This document shows positions 49,411-56,808 of a DNA stretch of 64,000 nt, in pieces. Position numbers and translations under genes: made by a program. Under the pieces are notes generated by a model. That model worked only from the letters and a program-made list of their open reading frames with translations, was not told the origin of the DNA and made no database searches. The stretch is taken from assembly GCF_016887565.1 (NCBI RefSeq), contig NZ_CP069396.1:13126001-13190000 (forward strand), read 5' to 3'. Source of the stretch: Archangium violaceum. Its GTDB lineage: Bacteria; Myxococcota; Myxococcia; Myxococcales; Myxococcaceae. The stretch's first letter is position 1; each line of letters opens with the position of its first letter.

Positions 49411-50496
49411 GGGCATGAGGCCCGGGGCGCCCCCGCTCACCGCGAGCAGCCGGGGCGCCTCCTCCGCCGTGCTCACCAGCCGGCGCACCGCCCTCAGCAT
49501 CAGGTCCGTGTCCAACGGCGCCGCCAGGAAGCCTCGCGCCCCCAGCGCCTGCGCCTTCAACACGTCCTGCTCCGGCACCTTGCCCGCCACCAGCAGCTGC
49601 GCCCTCGGCCGCCGCTCCAGCGCCTCCAGCGAGGGCAGCGGCGCCAGCACCACCGCGCTCTCGTGCGCCGCCAGCACCTCCTGCGTGCTCGCCATCCCCG
49701 CCGCGAAGCCCGCCTCCCCCAGCACCTTCACCAGCCCCGCCGCCGCCGCCGCTCCCCAGCCGTAGATGAGCACCGCGCCCTCCGTGTCCCGCGCCTCCGG
49801 CTCCACCTGCTCCGTCAGCTCCAGCAGCTCCGCCAGCTCCTCCACGTCCAACGGCTCCAGCAGCGGCAGCTCCAGCGCCTCCTGGTGCGGGTTCAGGTCC
49901 GGCAGCACGATGGTGCGCGCCGCGAAGAGCGGCTCCGCCTCCAAGTGTCCTCCCTCCGTCAGCGCCGCCATGCAGTCCTGGTTCAGCTGCATGTCCGCGT
50001 CCGCCTCCGGCAGCGAGATGGCCTCCTGCTCCGGCCGCCTCGCCGTCTCGCCCTCCTCCGGGTACAGCCGCGCGATGGCTCGCGAGATGGCCGCGTCCGT
50101 CGCCAGCCTCGGCACCACGCGCAGCTTGCGCGTCACGCTTCGCACCGCGTCCAGCGAGTGCATGCTCGCCGGCGCGGCGATCGCCACCACCAGCACCGTG
50201 TCCCTCGGGCCCTCCAGCTTCAGCGGCACCACCCGGTGCATCTCCGCCAGCCGCCGCGGCAACAGCTTCGCCAGGCTCGCATCCAACGGCTCCGCGTCCA
50301 GCGTCACCGCCGGCACCCCCGTCTGCTGCGCCAGCGCTCCCAGCACCTGCTCCACCGAGCAGAAGCGCAGGTCCACCACCACCTGCCCCAACGGCACGCC
50401 CCACTTGCGTTGGTAGGCCAGGGCCGACTGCAACTGCAGCTCGTCCACCGCCCCCATCTCCAACAGGATTTCCCCCAGGCGCTTCTTCGTCCTCAT
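49375..50496 (-). CDS. MshEN (T2SS GspE N-terminal) domain protein with receiver-like C-terminus
   Basis: 373 aa from the ATG at 50496. Residues about 1-145 match the MshEN/GspE_N fold ('LGEILLEMGAVDELQLQSAL', 'GVPLGQVVVDLRFCSVEQVL', 'LPRRLAEMHRVVPLKLEG'), a domain that in some proteins binds c-di-GMP. No ATPase domain follows. Instead an acidic Leu/Glu linker (about 165-240) leads to a C-terminal Rossmann-like domain (about 245-370, 'VLIYGWGAAAAAGLVKVLGE', 'AQLLVAGKVPEQDVLKAQAL', 'GARGFLAAPLDTDLMLRAVR') like a degenerate response-regulator receiver without the full Asp set. Myxobacteria carry many such regulators. Confidence 0.78.
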   Translation of the reverse strand: MRTKKRLGEILLEMGAVDELQLQSALAYQRKWGVPLGQVVVDLRFCSVEQVLGALAQQTGVPAVTLDAEPLDASLAKLLPRRLAEMHRVVPLKLEGPRDTVLVVAIAAPASMHSLDAVRSVTRKLRVVPRLATDAAISRAIARLYPEEGETARRPEQEAISLPEADADMQLNQDCMAALTEGGHLEAEPLFAARTIVLPDLNPHQEALELPLLEPLDVEELAELLELTEQVEPEARDTEGAVLIYGWGAAAAAGLVKVLGEAGFAAGMASTQEVLAAHESAVVLAPLPSLEALERRPRAQLLVAGKVPEQDVLKAQALGARGFLAAPLDTDLMLRAVRRLVSTAEEAPRLLAVSGGAPGLMPSAHHLQVRLAG

Positions 50497-50838
50497 TGGC
50501 TGGCCCCCTCGCGTGCCGCTGCAACGCTCGGTCCCCCCCGGACCCGTTCCATCGGCGTCCATTCCTGTAGGACATTTTCACGTCCCATGTCTTCCGCCTT
50601 CGCGCCACGTGCTTTCTTGTTGGCGCCAGTTCCCGTCTGCCTTTGATGGGCTGTCTGGTTAATCCGGGGGTGGGACGCGGCCAGTGTCGGCTTCCGGACG
50701 GCCGGGGTCCGCGTGAGGGGGTGGGCTTCCGTTCGCCCGTCTCTCCCCGGCTCGTGCACGGCTGGTCACGTTTGATGCTGGGGCCACGGCTCGCTCATCC
50801 CGCATCGGGGACGGCTCGGGGGCCACCCGGGGGCGCTC
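50497..50838. other. Divergent intergenic region, no gene recognised
   Basis: 342 bp between the MshEN gene (minus) and the membrane-protein gene (plus). Slightly lower GC near 50560-50660. Small open frames on both strands show no protein character. Presumably holds both promoters; no convincing -35/-10 pair seen. Confidence 0.4.
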
Positions 50839-51921
50839 ATGGACACCACGGTGGGTGTAGCGAGAGTGGGTACCTATGCCCAGATGGGAACCTGGCCGTG
50901 GGGGCAGCGAGCGCTGACCCGCATCGCCGAGCAGAGGGCGCTCTGCCAGGAGATGGCGACGCGTCCCAACGCGGCCCCCAACGCGGCGGAGCTGGCCCGG
51001 GAGGCGCGCGGACACCTCGACCGGGCCACCCAGGCCGCCGACCAGAAGCGGCCTCCCTGGGGCCGCAGCGGCGTGTTCATCGACACCGTCGAGACGAACC
51101 TCCACGCGGCCCACTGCTTGATGCTGCGGTACATGCCCCTGGGGGACCTGGAGGCACGGCTGCCCGAGCTCATCTCCTCCATCCGGGAGCATCTCCCCGC
51201 GCAGGATCCGCGCCGGGTGGCGGTCGAGGAGCTGCTGCGCGCTGCCCAGGCCTCTCCCCTGTTGGCCGAGTCGAAGCGCGAGACCGTCATCACCGCCGTC
51301 CAGGCCGCCCTGGAGGCGCGGGAGCGCGAGTACCTGCGCGTGCGCAGCTTCCGCAACATCGTGTACGGCGTCACCGTCTGTCTCACGCTGCTCGCCGTCG
51401 GGCTCGGGAGCTTCATGGCCGTCAACCCGAGCGTCATGCCCATCTGCTTCCAGCCCGAGAACCGGATCGTCTGTCCCACGGCGAGCCAGCCCTATGCCGG
51501 GCGCGTGGAGGACCCCGACCCCATGTTCGCCGAGCTCGCGAAGCGCTCGGACTACTTCGTCATCGAGCTGGTGGGGCTCATCGCCGCCGCCGTGGCCGCC
51601 GCCGCGAGCCTGCGGCAGCTCCGGGGCACCGCCGTCCCCTACAGCGTCCCCCTGGCCCTCGCGCTCCTCAAGCTGCCCACCGGCGCCTTGACCGCTGTCC
51701 TCGGGCTGCTCCTCATGCGCGGCGAGTTCATCCCCGGCCTGTCCGCGCTCGATACGTCGGCGCAGATCATCTCCTGGGCCGTCGTCTTCGGCTACGCCCA
51801 GCAGCTGTTCACCCGGCTCGTCGACGAGCGCGGCCAGGCCCTCCTCAACGCCGTGGGCGGCGCGGAGAATGCCACGCTCATGGACCAGCGGATGTCCCCG
51901 ACTCCGGGCATGAAGTCCTGA
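50839..51921 (+). CDS. Membrane protein with cytoplasmic helical N-terminus
   Basis: 360 aa. Residues 1-165 are helical and soluble ('LAREARGHLDRATQAADQKR', 'AVQAALEAREREYLRVRSFR'). Transmembrane segments lie at about 172-193 ('IVYGVTVCLTLLAVGLGSFM'), 240-260 ('FVIELVGLIAAAVAAAASLR'), 270-296 ('SVPLALALLKLPTGALTAVL') and 305-325. The loop at 195-225 has two Cys ('PICFQPENRIVC') that could pair outside. No recognised family. An internal ATG at 50884 is another possible start. Confidence 0.6.
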   Translation: MDTTVGVARVGTYAQMGTWPWGQRALTRIAEQRALCQEMATRPNAAPNAAELAREARGHLDRATQAADQKRPPWGRSGVFIDTVETNLHAAHCLMLRYMPLGDLEARLPELISSIREHLPAQDPRRVAVEELLRAAQASPLLAESKRETVITAVQAALEAREREYLRVRSFRNIVYGVTVCLTLLAVGLGSFMAVNPSVMPICFQPENRIVCPTASQPYAGRVEDPDPMFAELAKRSDYFVIELVGLIAAAVAAAASLRQLRGTAVPYSVPLALALLKLPTGALTAVLGLLLMRGEFIPGLSALDTSAQIISWAVVFGYAQQLFTRLVDERGQALLNAVGGAENATLMDQRMSPTPGMKS

Positions 51922-52139
51922 GGCCCGGTGACGCCCGCGTGCGTCTCTCCGGCCGACTACCTCGTTTCCGTTCCGGCGAACGGTGAGGTGGTCTTGAAAG
52001 CGGACCTGTTGGAGTAGGCACGCACGGCCTCCTCGCCCGCCCAGCGCACGGGAGGGAGGGGGCTGATTTGCGCCGCGAGGCGGGAGCACCCAGCGTGTCC
52101 CGGGGCAACGCAGTGGACGCACGCTCATGGAGGCGGCAC

Positions 52140-52742
52140 ATGCGAATCCTGGTGATTGGTGCGACGGGGACCATCGGGCAGGCCATCGTGCGGGCGCTCA
52201 AGGGGCGCCACGAGGTGCTGGAGGCGGCTCGCAGCCATGGCACCCATCGGGTGGACATCACCTCGAAGGACTCGTTGCTCCAACTCTTCCGGTCCGTCGG
52301 GCCCGTCGATGCGCTCATCTCCGCGACCGGCTCCGCCGCCTTCAAGCCCCTCACGCAGCTGGGGGACGAGGACTTCCAGCTCAGCCTCGGCAACAAGCTG
52401 ATGGGCCAGGTGAATGTCGCGCGGCTCGGGCTCGAACACGTGCGCGATGGGGGCTCCATCACCCTCACCAGCGGCGTGCTCGCGCAGGAGCCGATGCCGG
52501 GCACCTCCGCCATCGCGCTCGTCAACGCGGCGCTCGAGGGCTTCACGCGCGCGGCGGCACTGGAGATGCCGCGCGGGGTGCGCATCAACGTCGTCAGCCC
52601 GCCCTGGGTGAACGAGACGCTCGCGGCGCTCGGGATGAAGGGCGTGCCGGGCATGCCCGCGGCCCAGGTGGCGCGTGCCTACGTGGAGAGCGTGGAGGGC
52701 AAGGGCAACGGGCAGGTGCTCGACGCTCGCAAGTTCGCCTGA
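52140..52742 (+). CDS. Short-chain dehydrogenase/reductase
   Basis: 200 aa from the ATG at 52140 (GGAGG 6 nt upstream). Rossmann motif GATGTIG in 'MRILVIGATGTIGQAIVRAL', then 'HRVDITSKDSLLQLFRSVGP', 'VDALISATGSAAFKPL', 'GGSITLTSGVLAQEPMPGTS' and 'NVVSPPWVNET'. The normal catalytic YxxxK is replaced (region 'AIALVNAALEGFTRAAALEM'), as in the short SDR group typified by E. coli-type YbjT-like/SDR proteins of about 200 aa, so catalytic chemistry may differ. NADP(H) preference not evident. Confidence 0.82.
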   Translation: MRILVIGATGTIGQAIVRALKGRHEVLEAARSHGTHRVDITSKDSLLQLFRSVGPVDALISATGSAAFKPLTQLGDEDFQLSLGNKLMGQVNVARLGLEHVRDGGSITLTSGVLAQEPMPGTSAIALVNAALEGFTRAAALEMPRGVRINVVSPPWVNETLAALGMKGVPGMPAAQVARAYVESVEGKGNGQVLDARKFA

Positions 52743-52870
52743 GGCGGAGCCGGTGACGGCGGTGCCCCCGGTCGTGCTCGCCGTACGCCGACACCCCGAA
52801 AGAGGGCTTCTCTTCCTGCCTCGCTCCGGGTAGCTGAATAGCTCGACCTGCCTCGAGAGGGAGAGCCCGC

Positions 52871-53404
52871 GTGAACGTGGAGATTCGCTTCCTGGATGCC
52901 GCCGAAGCCGCGTCCCACCTGGACGCCCTGGTGGAACTGCTCAGGGACTCCGTCGACACCGGAGCCTCCGTGGGCTTCCTGCCGCCCCTGGATGCCGCCG
53001 AGGCTCGCGCCTACTGGGAGGATGTGGTGGCGGAGCTCGTCTCTCCCTCGCGCGGCCTCGCCCTGGCCTGGGTGGATGGCAAGGTCGCCGGCACCGCCCA
53101 ACTGGTCGAGGCGGACAAGGCCAACGCCCGTCACCGCGCCGAGGTGTCCAAGGTACTGGTGCACTCCGCCTTCCGCCGCCGGGGCGTCGGAGCCGCGCTC
53201 ATGCGCGCCGTGGAGGCGCGGGCCCGGCAGCGTGGGAAGACCACCCTGGTGCTCGACACCCGCGAAGGCGAGCCCTCCGAGCAGCTCTACCAGTCCCTGG
53301 GCTGGATTCGCGTCGGCTCGATTCCCCAGTACGCGGAGATCGCCGGTGGCGTCCTCGTCCCCACGGTCGTCTACTACAAGCTGCTCGGAGACTCGGGACG
53401 GTGA
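52871..53404 (+). CDS. GNAT-family N-acetyltransferase
   Basis: 177 aa with a GTG start preceded by GAGAGGGAGAG. GNAT core: 'GLALAWVDGKVAGTAQLVEA', acetyl-CoA motif A 'VSKVLVHSAFRRRGVGAALM' (R/QxxGxG as RRRGVG), then 'KTTLVLDTREGEPSEQLYQS' and 'LGWIRVGSIPQYAE'. Ends 'VYYKLLGDSGR'. It transfers acetyl from acetyl-CoA to an unknown amine; some relatives inactivate antibiotics such as beta-lactam toxins, but nothing here decides. Convergent with the next gene. Confidence 0.85.
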   Translation: MNVEIRFLDAAEAASHLDALVELLRDSVDTGASVGFLPPLDAAEARAYWEDVVAELVSPSRGLALAWVDGKVAGTAQLVEADKANARHRAEVSKVLVHSAFRRRGVGAALMRAVEARARQRGKTTLVLDTREGEPSEQLYQSLGWIRVGSIPQYAEIAGGVLVPTVVYYKLLGDSGR

Positions 53405-53414
53405 CGCGTCCGCC

Positions 53415-53837
53415 CTACCGGGGCACGCGCTCGAGCCGGATGGAGTGACCCTCGGGGCGCGTCACCACGACGAGCGCCCCATCTCCGGCTCGGGTCAGGC
53501 ACTTCTCCACCGAGTCCGGCGCCGGCTCCATGCACAGGCGCCCCTCCGGCCCCGGCTCCAGGCGGACCTCGCGGCGCTCCAGCTCCACCGGCGGCAGGTG
53601 CGCGGAGACCACGTTGAGGAACGTCGCCTTCCCGTCCTCCCCCACCTGCAACTGCAGCAGCCCCACGTAGCGCTCGGGCCGGCCGTTGTAGGTGCCCGGC
53701 TCGACCTCGGGCCCCTTCGCCGCGCGCGACCGCGCACACGCCGCGCCTCCGGAGGCCGCCAGCACCAGGCTCGCGAGCAGCACCCGGACCGGCGGCGGAC
53801 ACACGCGGCTCCTCCCTTCCAAGTCCAGGGCGCTCAC
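53415..53837 (-). CDS. Small exported hypothetical protein
   Basis: 140 aa. A hydrophobic stretch near residues 17-34 ('VRVLLASLVLAASGGAACA') looks like a signal peptide, possibly lipoprotein ('GAAC'), although the N-terminus is long (17 residues). The mature part is beta-rich: 'YVGLLQLQVGEDGKATFLNV', 'PPVELERREVRLEPGPEG' and 'HSIRLERVPR'. Two further Cys ('LCMEPAPDSVEKC') may pair. ATG overlaps the stop of the upstream 80-aa gene (ATGA). Function unknown. Confidence 0.62.
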   Translation of the reverse strand: MSALDLEGRSRVCPPPVRVLLASLVLAASGGAACARSRAAKGPEVEPGTYNGRPERYVGLLQLQVGEDGKATFLNVVSAHLPPVELERREVRLEPGPEGRLCMEPAPDSVEKCLTRAGDGALVVVTRPEGHSIRLERVPR

Positions 53838-54076
53838 CTCGACGGCGGCCGCACCTGCACCGTCGAGCGGAGGAACTGCCCCTCCGGGCCGTACTCGCGG
53901 ATGATCCGCTGGTTTCCCTCCTGGAGCGCCACCACCTTCACCACGGGCACCAGGCCCTCGGGCGTCTCCGCGAAACGCAGGTTGGCGGGCACTTCCGCGA
54001 TGTCGACGGTCTGCGTCACCTGCTGCGTCTTTCCGTCGATGTACTGGATGCTTCCGGGGTGCTTGGGCTCGCTCAT
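53834..54076 (-). CDS. Small hypothetical protein
   Basis: 80 aa from the ATG at 54076, preceded by GGAAGAGGAG. Sequence MSEPKHPGSIQYIDGKTQQV, then beta-rich 'LVPVVKVVALQEGNQRIIRE' and 'QFLRSTVQVRPPSR'. No signal or membrane segment. Translationally coupled to the following exported protein. It follows the metalloprotease gene by 37 nt on the same strand, so the three may form an operon; a role as the protease's partner or inhibitor is conceivable but only a guess. Confidence 0.6.
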   Translation of the reverse strand: MSEPKHPGSIQYIDGKTQQVTQTVDIAEVPANLRFAETPEGLVPVVKVVALQEGNQRIIREYGPEGQFLRSTVQVRPPSR

Positions 54077-54113
54077 GGGCTGGGCTCCTCTTCCTTCCAC
54101 GCTCTCCACACTC

Positions 54114-55784
54114 TCACCGCTTCCCGGCGAGCAGCTCATCGATGATCTTGAATCGCTCCGGCATCATCGCCCGGAACTCGGCCTCGCGGGGTGTTCCCTT
54201 CGCCTGTTGGTAGATGAGTAGCGTCTCGGCGAAGTCCTCGCCCGGCGACGCCTTCGCGTACCCCGACGCCACCAGCCCGTCGCTCTTCGCCGCCGCCTTC
54301 CAGTCGTCCCAGCGCTTGTCGCTGTCCTGGCTCCCCCACTTCTGCATCGACAGCGTGTGACCCGTCTCGTGGATCATCGTCCCGTCGAGGTAGTCCTGCG
54401 TCATCTTCGTCTGGCTCGGGTAGACGGTGATGCTCCCCTCCGCGCCCGCCGTCATGTACGAGCGGAAGTTGGGGTCGTTGTACGTCTTGGCCCAGTAGGC
54501 GTCGTCCGGGTTCTGCTTGCCGTCCACCACCACCTGCTTCACCAGCGCGCGGCTGGAGGCCGGCAGCGCCGCGAGCCCCTTGGCCACCTCGTCGATGCTG
54601 TGAATCACCCCGGCAGACTTGTCCGGCGTCTTGGGCATGAAGACGGGGATCTTCTTCCCGTCCACCTCCACCTCGTACTTGATGGCGTCCGCCTTGCCCG
54701 AGCGGAACGCGAAGTCCTTCACGTCCGAGGGGCCGGTGAGCTTGTAGGGCAGGCGCTTGGTGTCGAAGGTGCCGGCCGGCGTGTCCACCAGGCCGGGCGT
54801 CGCGGGCTGGTCGGTGAGGAACTGCTGGAGCTGGGTCCGCTGCCCGGCCGCATCGGCCTTCTTGAAGGCGTCGGACTTCATCAGCGTGTCCAGCCCCTGG
54901 CGCGCGGGGGTGGAGATCTCCACGTTGGTGCCGCCCACGTAGCGCAGGAGCTTCTGCTTGTCGGCATCGGCCAGGCCCTGGAACCCGGGCGAGCCGGCCA
55001 GCTGCACGAGCGTGTCGCGGGCCGGGTCGTTCTTGGGGTGCAGGGCGAGCTGCTCGAGCGCCGTGGACTTCACCGCGTCGTTGAGGTTGCGGAACGAGGC
55101 GCTGCCCGTGAGGCCCTGGACATCCTGCAGCAGCTTCGCGTCGGCGGGCGCCCGGTCCAGCGCCGCGAGCGCCTGCTTCTGGTGCGCGGGGTTGAGCTGG
55201 CCGAAGCCCGGGCTCAGCGCGAGCGCGGTGAGGTTCTTCTGGGCGTTGATGTCATTGGGGTGGCTCCCCAGCGCGCCCAGCAGATGCGTGCTGGTGTCCG
55301 CGTTGAGCTTGCGGAAGTTGGCGTCCCCGGCGAGATCCTTCAGCCCGTGCGCCAGCTGGCGGTTGCTGGGCGCCTTGTCCAGCGTCTCGAGCATCTGCCG
55401 CTGGTGGGTGAGGCTCAGCTGGGAGAACCCATCGCTCTTCACCAGGTCGGACAGGTTGTCCTGGGCGATGGGGTTGCCCTTGAGCTTGTCCATCCGCGCG
55501 AGGATTTCCTTCTCCAGCCCGTCATCCAGCCGCTTGAACTTCGGATCCTTCTGGATGGCGGCCGACTCGTCCGGGCCCTGCGGCCTGGGCTTCGCGGGGG
55601 CCGTGCCCTCGAAGGTGCTCTGGGCCGCCCGGTTCTCGGTGCGGTTGCTCGCGCCGGAGGACTCCGTGCTCGTGGTGGGCGCGGGCTTCGTCGCGTCCTG
55701 CGTCTTCCGGGGCTGCTGCGGCCCCTCGTCGACTCCCGCGGGACGCTGCGGACCGTTGCCTGCTCCACCAATTCGGCTGACCAT
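54114..55784 (-). CDS. HExxH metalloprotease with tandem helical repeats
   Basis: 556 aa from the ATG at 55784 (GGAG 6 nt upstream); longer starts at 55850 or 55910 are possible. The N-terminal 75 residues are low-complexity Pro/Gln/Ser/Thr. Residues about 75-310 hold about five units of 36-37 residues with pattern LxxLxxSxxFxxLxxxxQxxxLxxLxxxP ('FGQLNPAHQKQALAALDRAP'). The C-terminal 200 residues form a zinc-metalloprotease domain with 'GTMIHETGHTLSMQKWGSQD' (HExGH) and a downstream acidic residue in 'KASPGEDFAETLLIYQ', like M6/M60/anthrax-lethal-factor-type gluzincins. No signal peptide, so either cytosolic or secreted by a signal-less (toxin-type) route. Confidence 0.75.
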   Translation of the reverse strand: MVSRIGGAGNGPQRPAGVDEGPQQPRKTQDATKPAPTTSTESSGASNRTENRAAQSTFEGTAPAKPRPQGPDESAAIQKDPKFKRLDDGLEKEILARMDKLKGNPIAQDNLSDLVKSDGFSQLSLTHQRQMLETLDKAPSNRQLAHGLKDLAGDANFRKLNADTSTHLLGALGSHPNDINAQKNLTALALSPGFGQLNPAHQKQALAALDRAPADAKLLQDVQGLTGSASFRNLNDAVKSTALEQLALHPKNDPARDTLVQLAGSPGFQGLADADKQKLLRYVGGTNVEISTPARQGLDTLMKSDAFKKADAAGQRTQLQQFLTDQPATPGLVDTPAGTFDTKRLPYKLTGPSDVKDFAFRSGKADAIKYEVEVDGKKIPVFMPKTPDKSAGVIHSIDEVAKGLAALPASSRALVKQVVVDGKQNPDDAYWAKTYNDPNFRSYMTAGAEGSITVYPSQTKMTQDYLDGTMIHETGHTLSMQKWGSQDSDKRWDDWKAAAKSDGLVASGYAKASPGEDFAETLLIYQQAKGTPREAEFRAMMPERFKIIDELLAGKR

Positions 55785-55921
55785 ACGGGGCTCCAGGCTC
55801 GCCCGGGAGCGCGGGGATCCGGCGTCTCCGGGGTTCGAGCGGCCATCCATTCTAGAGCCCGCGCTGACTCGGAGTGAATCCCCGGGCCCCCCCGGGTGCG
55901 ACCCCGTCATCCGAAGAATCG

Positions 55922-55950
55922 TTGAAAAGCCGACAAGCGCCGGTTACCTT
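55922..55950 (+). promoter_or_regulatory. Sigma-70-type promoter candidate for the 56005 gene
   Basis: TTGAAA at 55922-55927, 17-bp spacer, TACCTT at 55945-55950, ending 55 bp before the ATG. Good -35, moderate -10. Confidence 0.45.
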
Positions 55951-56004
55951 GCGCGCCCCCCTTGTGGAGCGCCTGTCCCAGGCGTCGAGGGGGAAAGACA
56001 GACA

Positions 56005-56760
56005 ATGTTCATGCGAAATCGGATTGCCTCCGCGGTACTGGCTGCTGGCTTGATGGCGGGAGTTGCGTGTGGTCCCTCGGACACGGAGCCCTCGCGGGAC
56101 TCCGCCTCGTCCGGCGCCGAGACCGCCCTGGAGGAGCTCGCTCCCAAGCAGGCCACGGACGTCTTCGCCCAGTCCACGCTGCCCTACACCATCGTCTGGG
56201 ATGACTTCTCCCGGACGGGCTCGGGCTACAACATCTGCTCCTCGTATTTCTACAGGACCTGCAGGGACTGTTACGTCTACAACCAGTCGTCCTATTACCA
56301 GTCCCTTTGCCCCTCTCCCACCGACATCAATCCGGTCGGGTGTCGGGTCTGCAATTACACGTACACCGATCGCGTCCTGCTCCCCGGTGGAGACCTGATC
56401 GACGTCTCCATCGAGCACAACGCCACCGCCCCGGACGGCATCGAGTTCCGTCTGGAGTCCGCCCCCAACGTGAAGTGGTGGAAGCAGGTGGCCCTCACCG
56501 GCGTGGTGGACTACTGGACCGTGTGGAACCAGAACGGTCAGTCCTGGTGCAACTGGCCCGACCCCCAGACCGCCGGCTGCAACACCAACTCGCAGTGGGC
56601 CGACGTCGCGCTCAACCCGGGCTCGCGCTTCGTCTTCTCCAAGACCCAATCCTCCGGCACGCGCGAGGATACCTACGTGCTCCACAACCTCGCCGAGCGC
56701 CTCACCGGTGGTGACCGCGTCACCTTCCGCTGGGTGGAAGACATCACCGACCCCAACTGA
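56005..56760 (+). CDS. Secreted Cys-rich lipoprotein, hypothetical
   Basis: 251 aa from the ATG at 56005 (GGGGGAAAG upstream); the Met two codons later is an alternative. Lipoprotein signal 'AVLAAGLMAGVAC' (Cys near 24). The mature protein has aromatic- and Cys-rich segments ('YNICSSYFYRTCRDCYVYNQ', 'SLCPSPTDINPVGCRVCNYT', 'SWCNWPDPQTAGCN') and a beta-sandwich-like end ('VTFRWVEDITDPN'). No family recognised. Probably surface-exposed. The RADAR operon's 3' end lies 48 bp away, convergent. Confidence 0.62.
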   Translation: MFMRNRIASAVLAAGLMAGVACGPSDTEPSRDSASSGAETALEELAPKQATDVFAQSTLPYTIVWDDFSRTGSGYNICSSYFYRTCRDCYVYNQSSYYQSLCPSPTDINPVGCRVCNYTYTDRVLLPGGDLIDVSIEHNATAPDGIEFRLESAPNVKWWKQVALTGVVDYWTVWNQNGQSWCNWPDPQTAGCNTNSQWADVALNPGSRFVFSKTQSSGTREDTYVLHNLAERLTGGDRVTFRWVEDITDPN

Positions 56761-56808
56761 GCTCCGCTCGTGGCTCGGCCGCACTCCGTGGCTCGACGGG
56801 TCTCGTGA

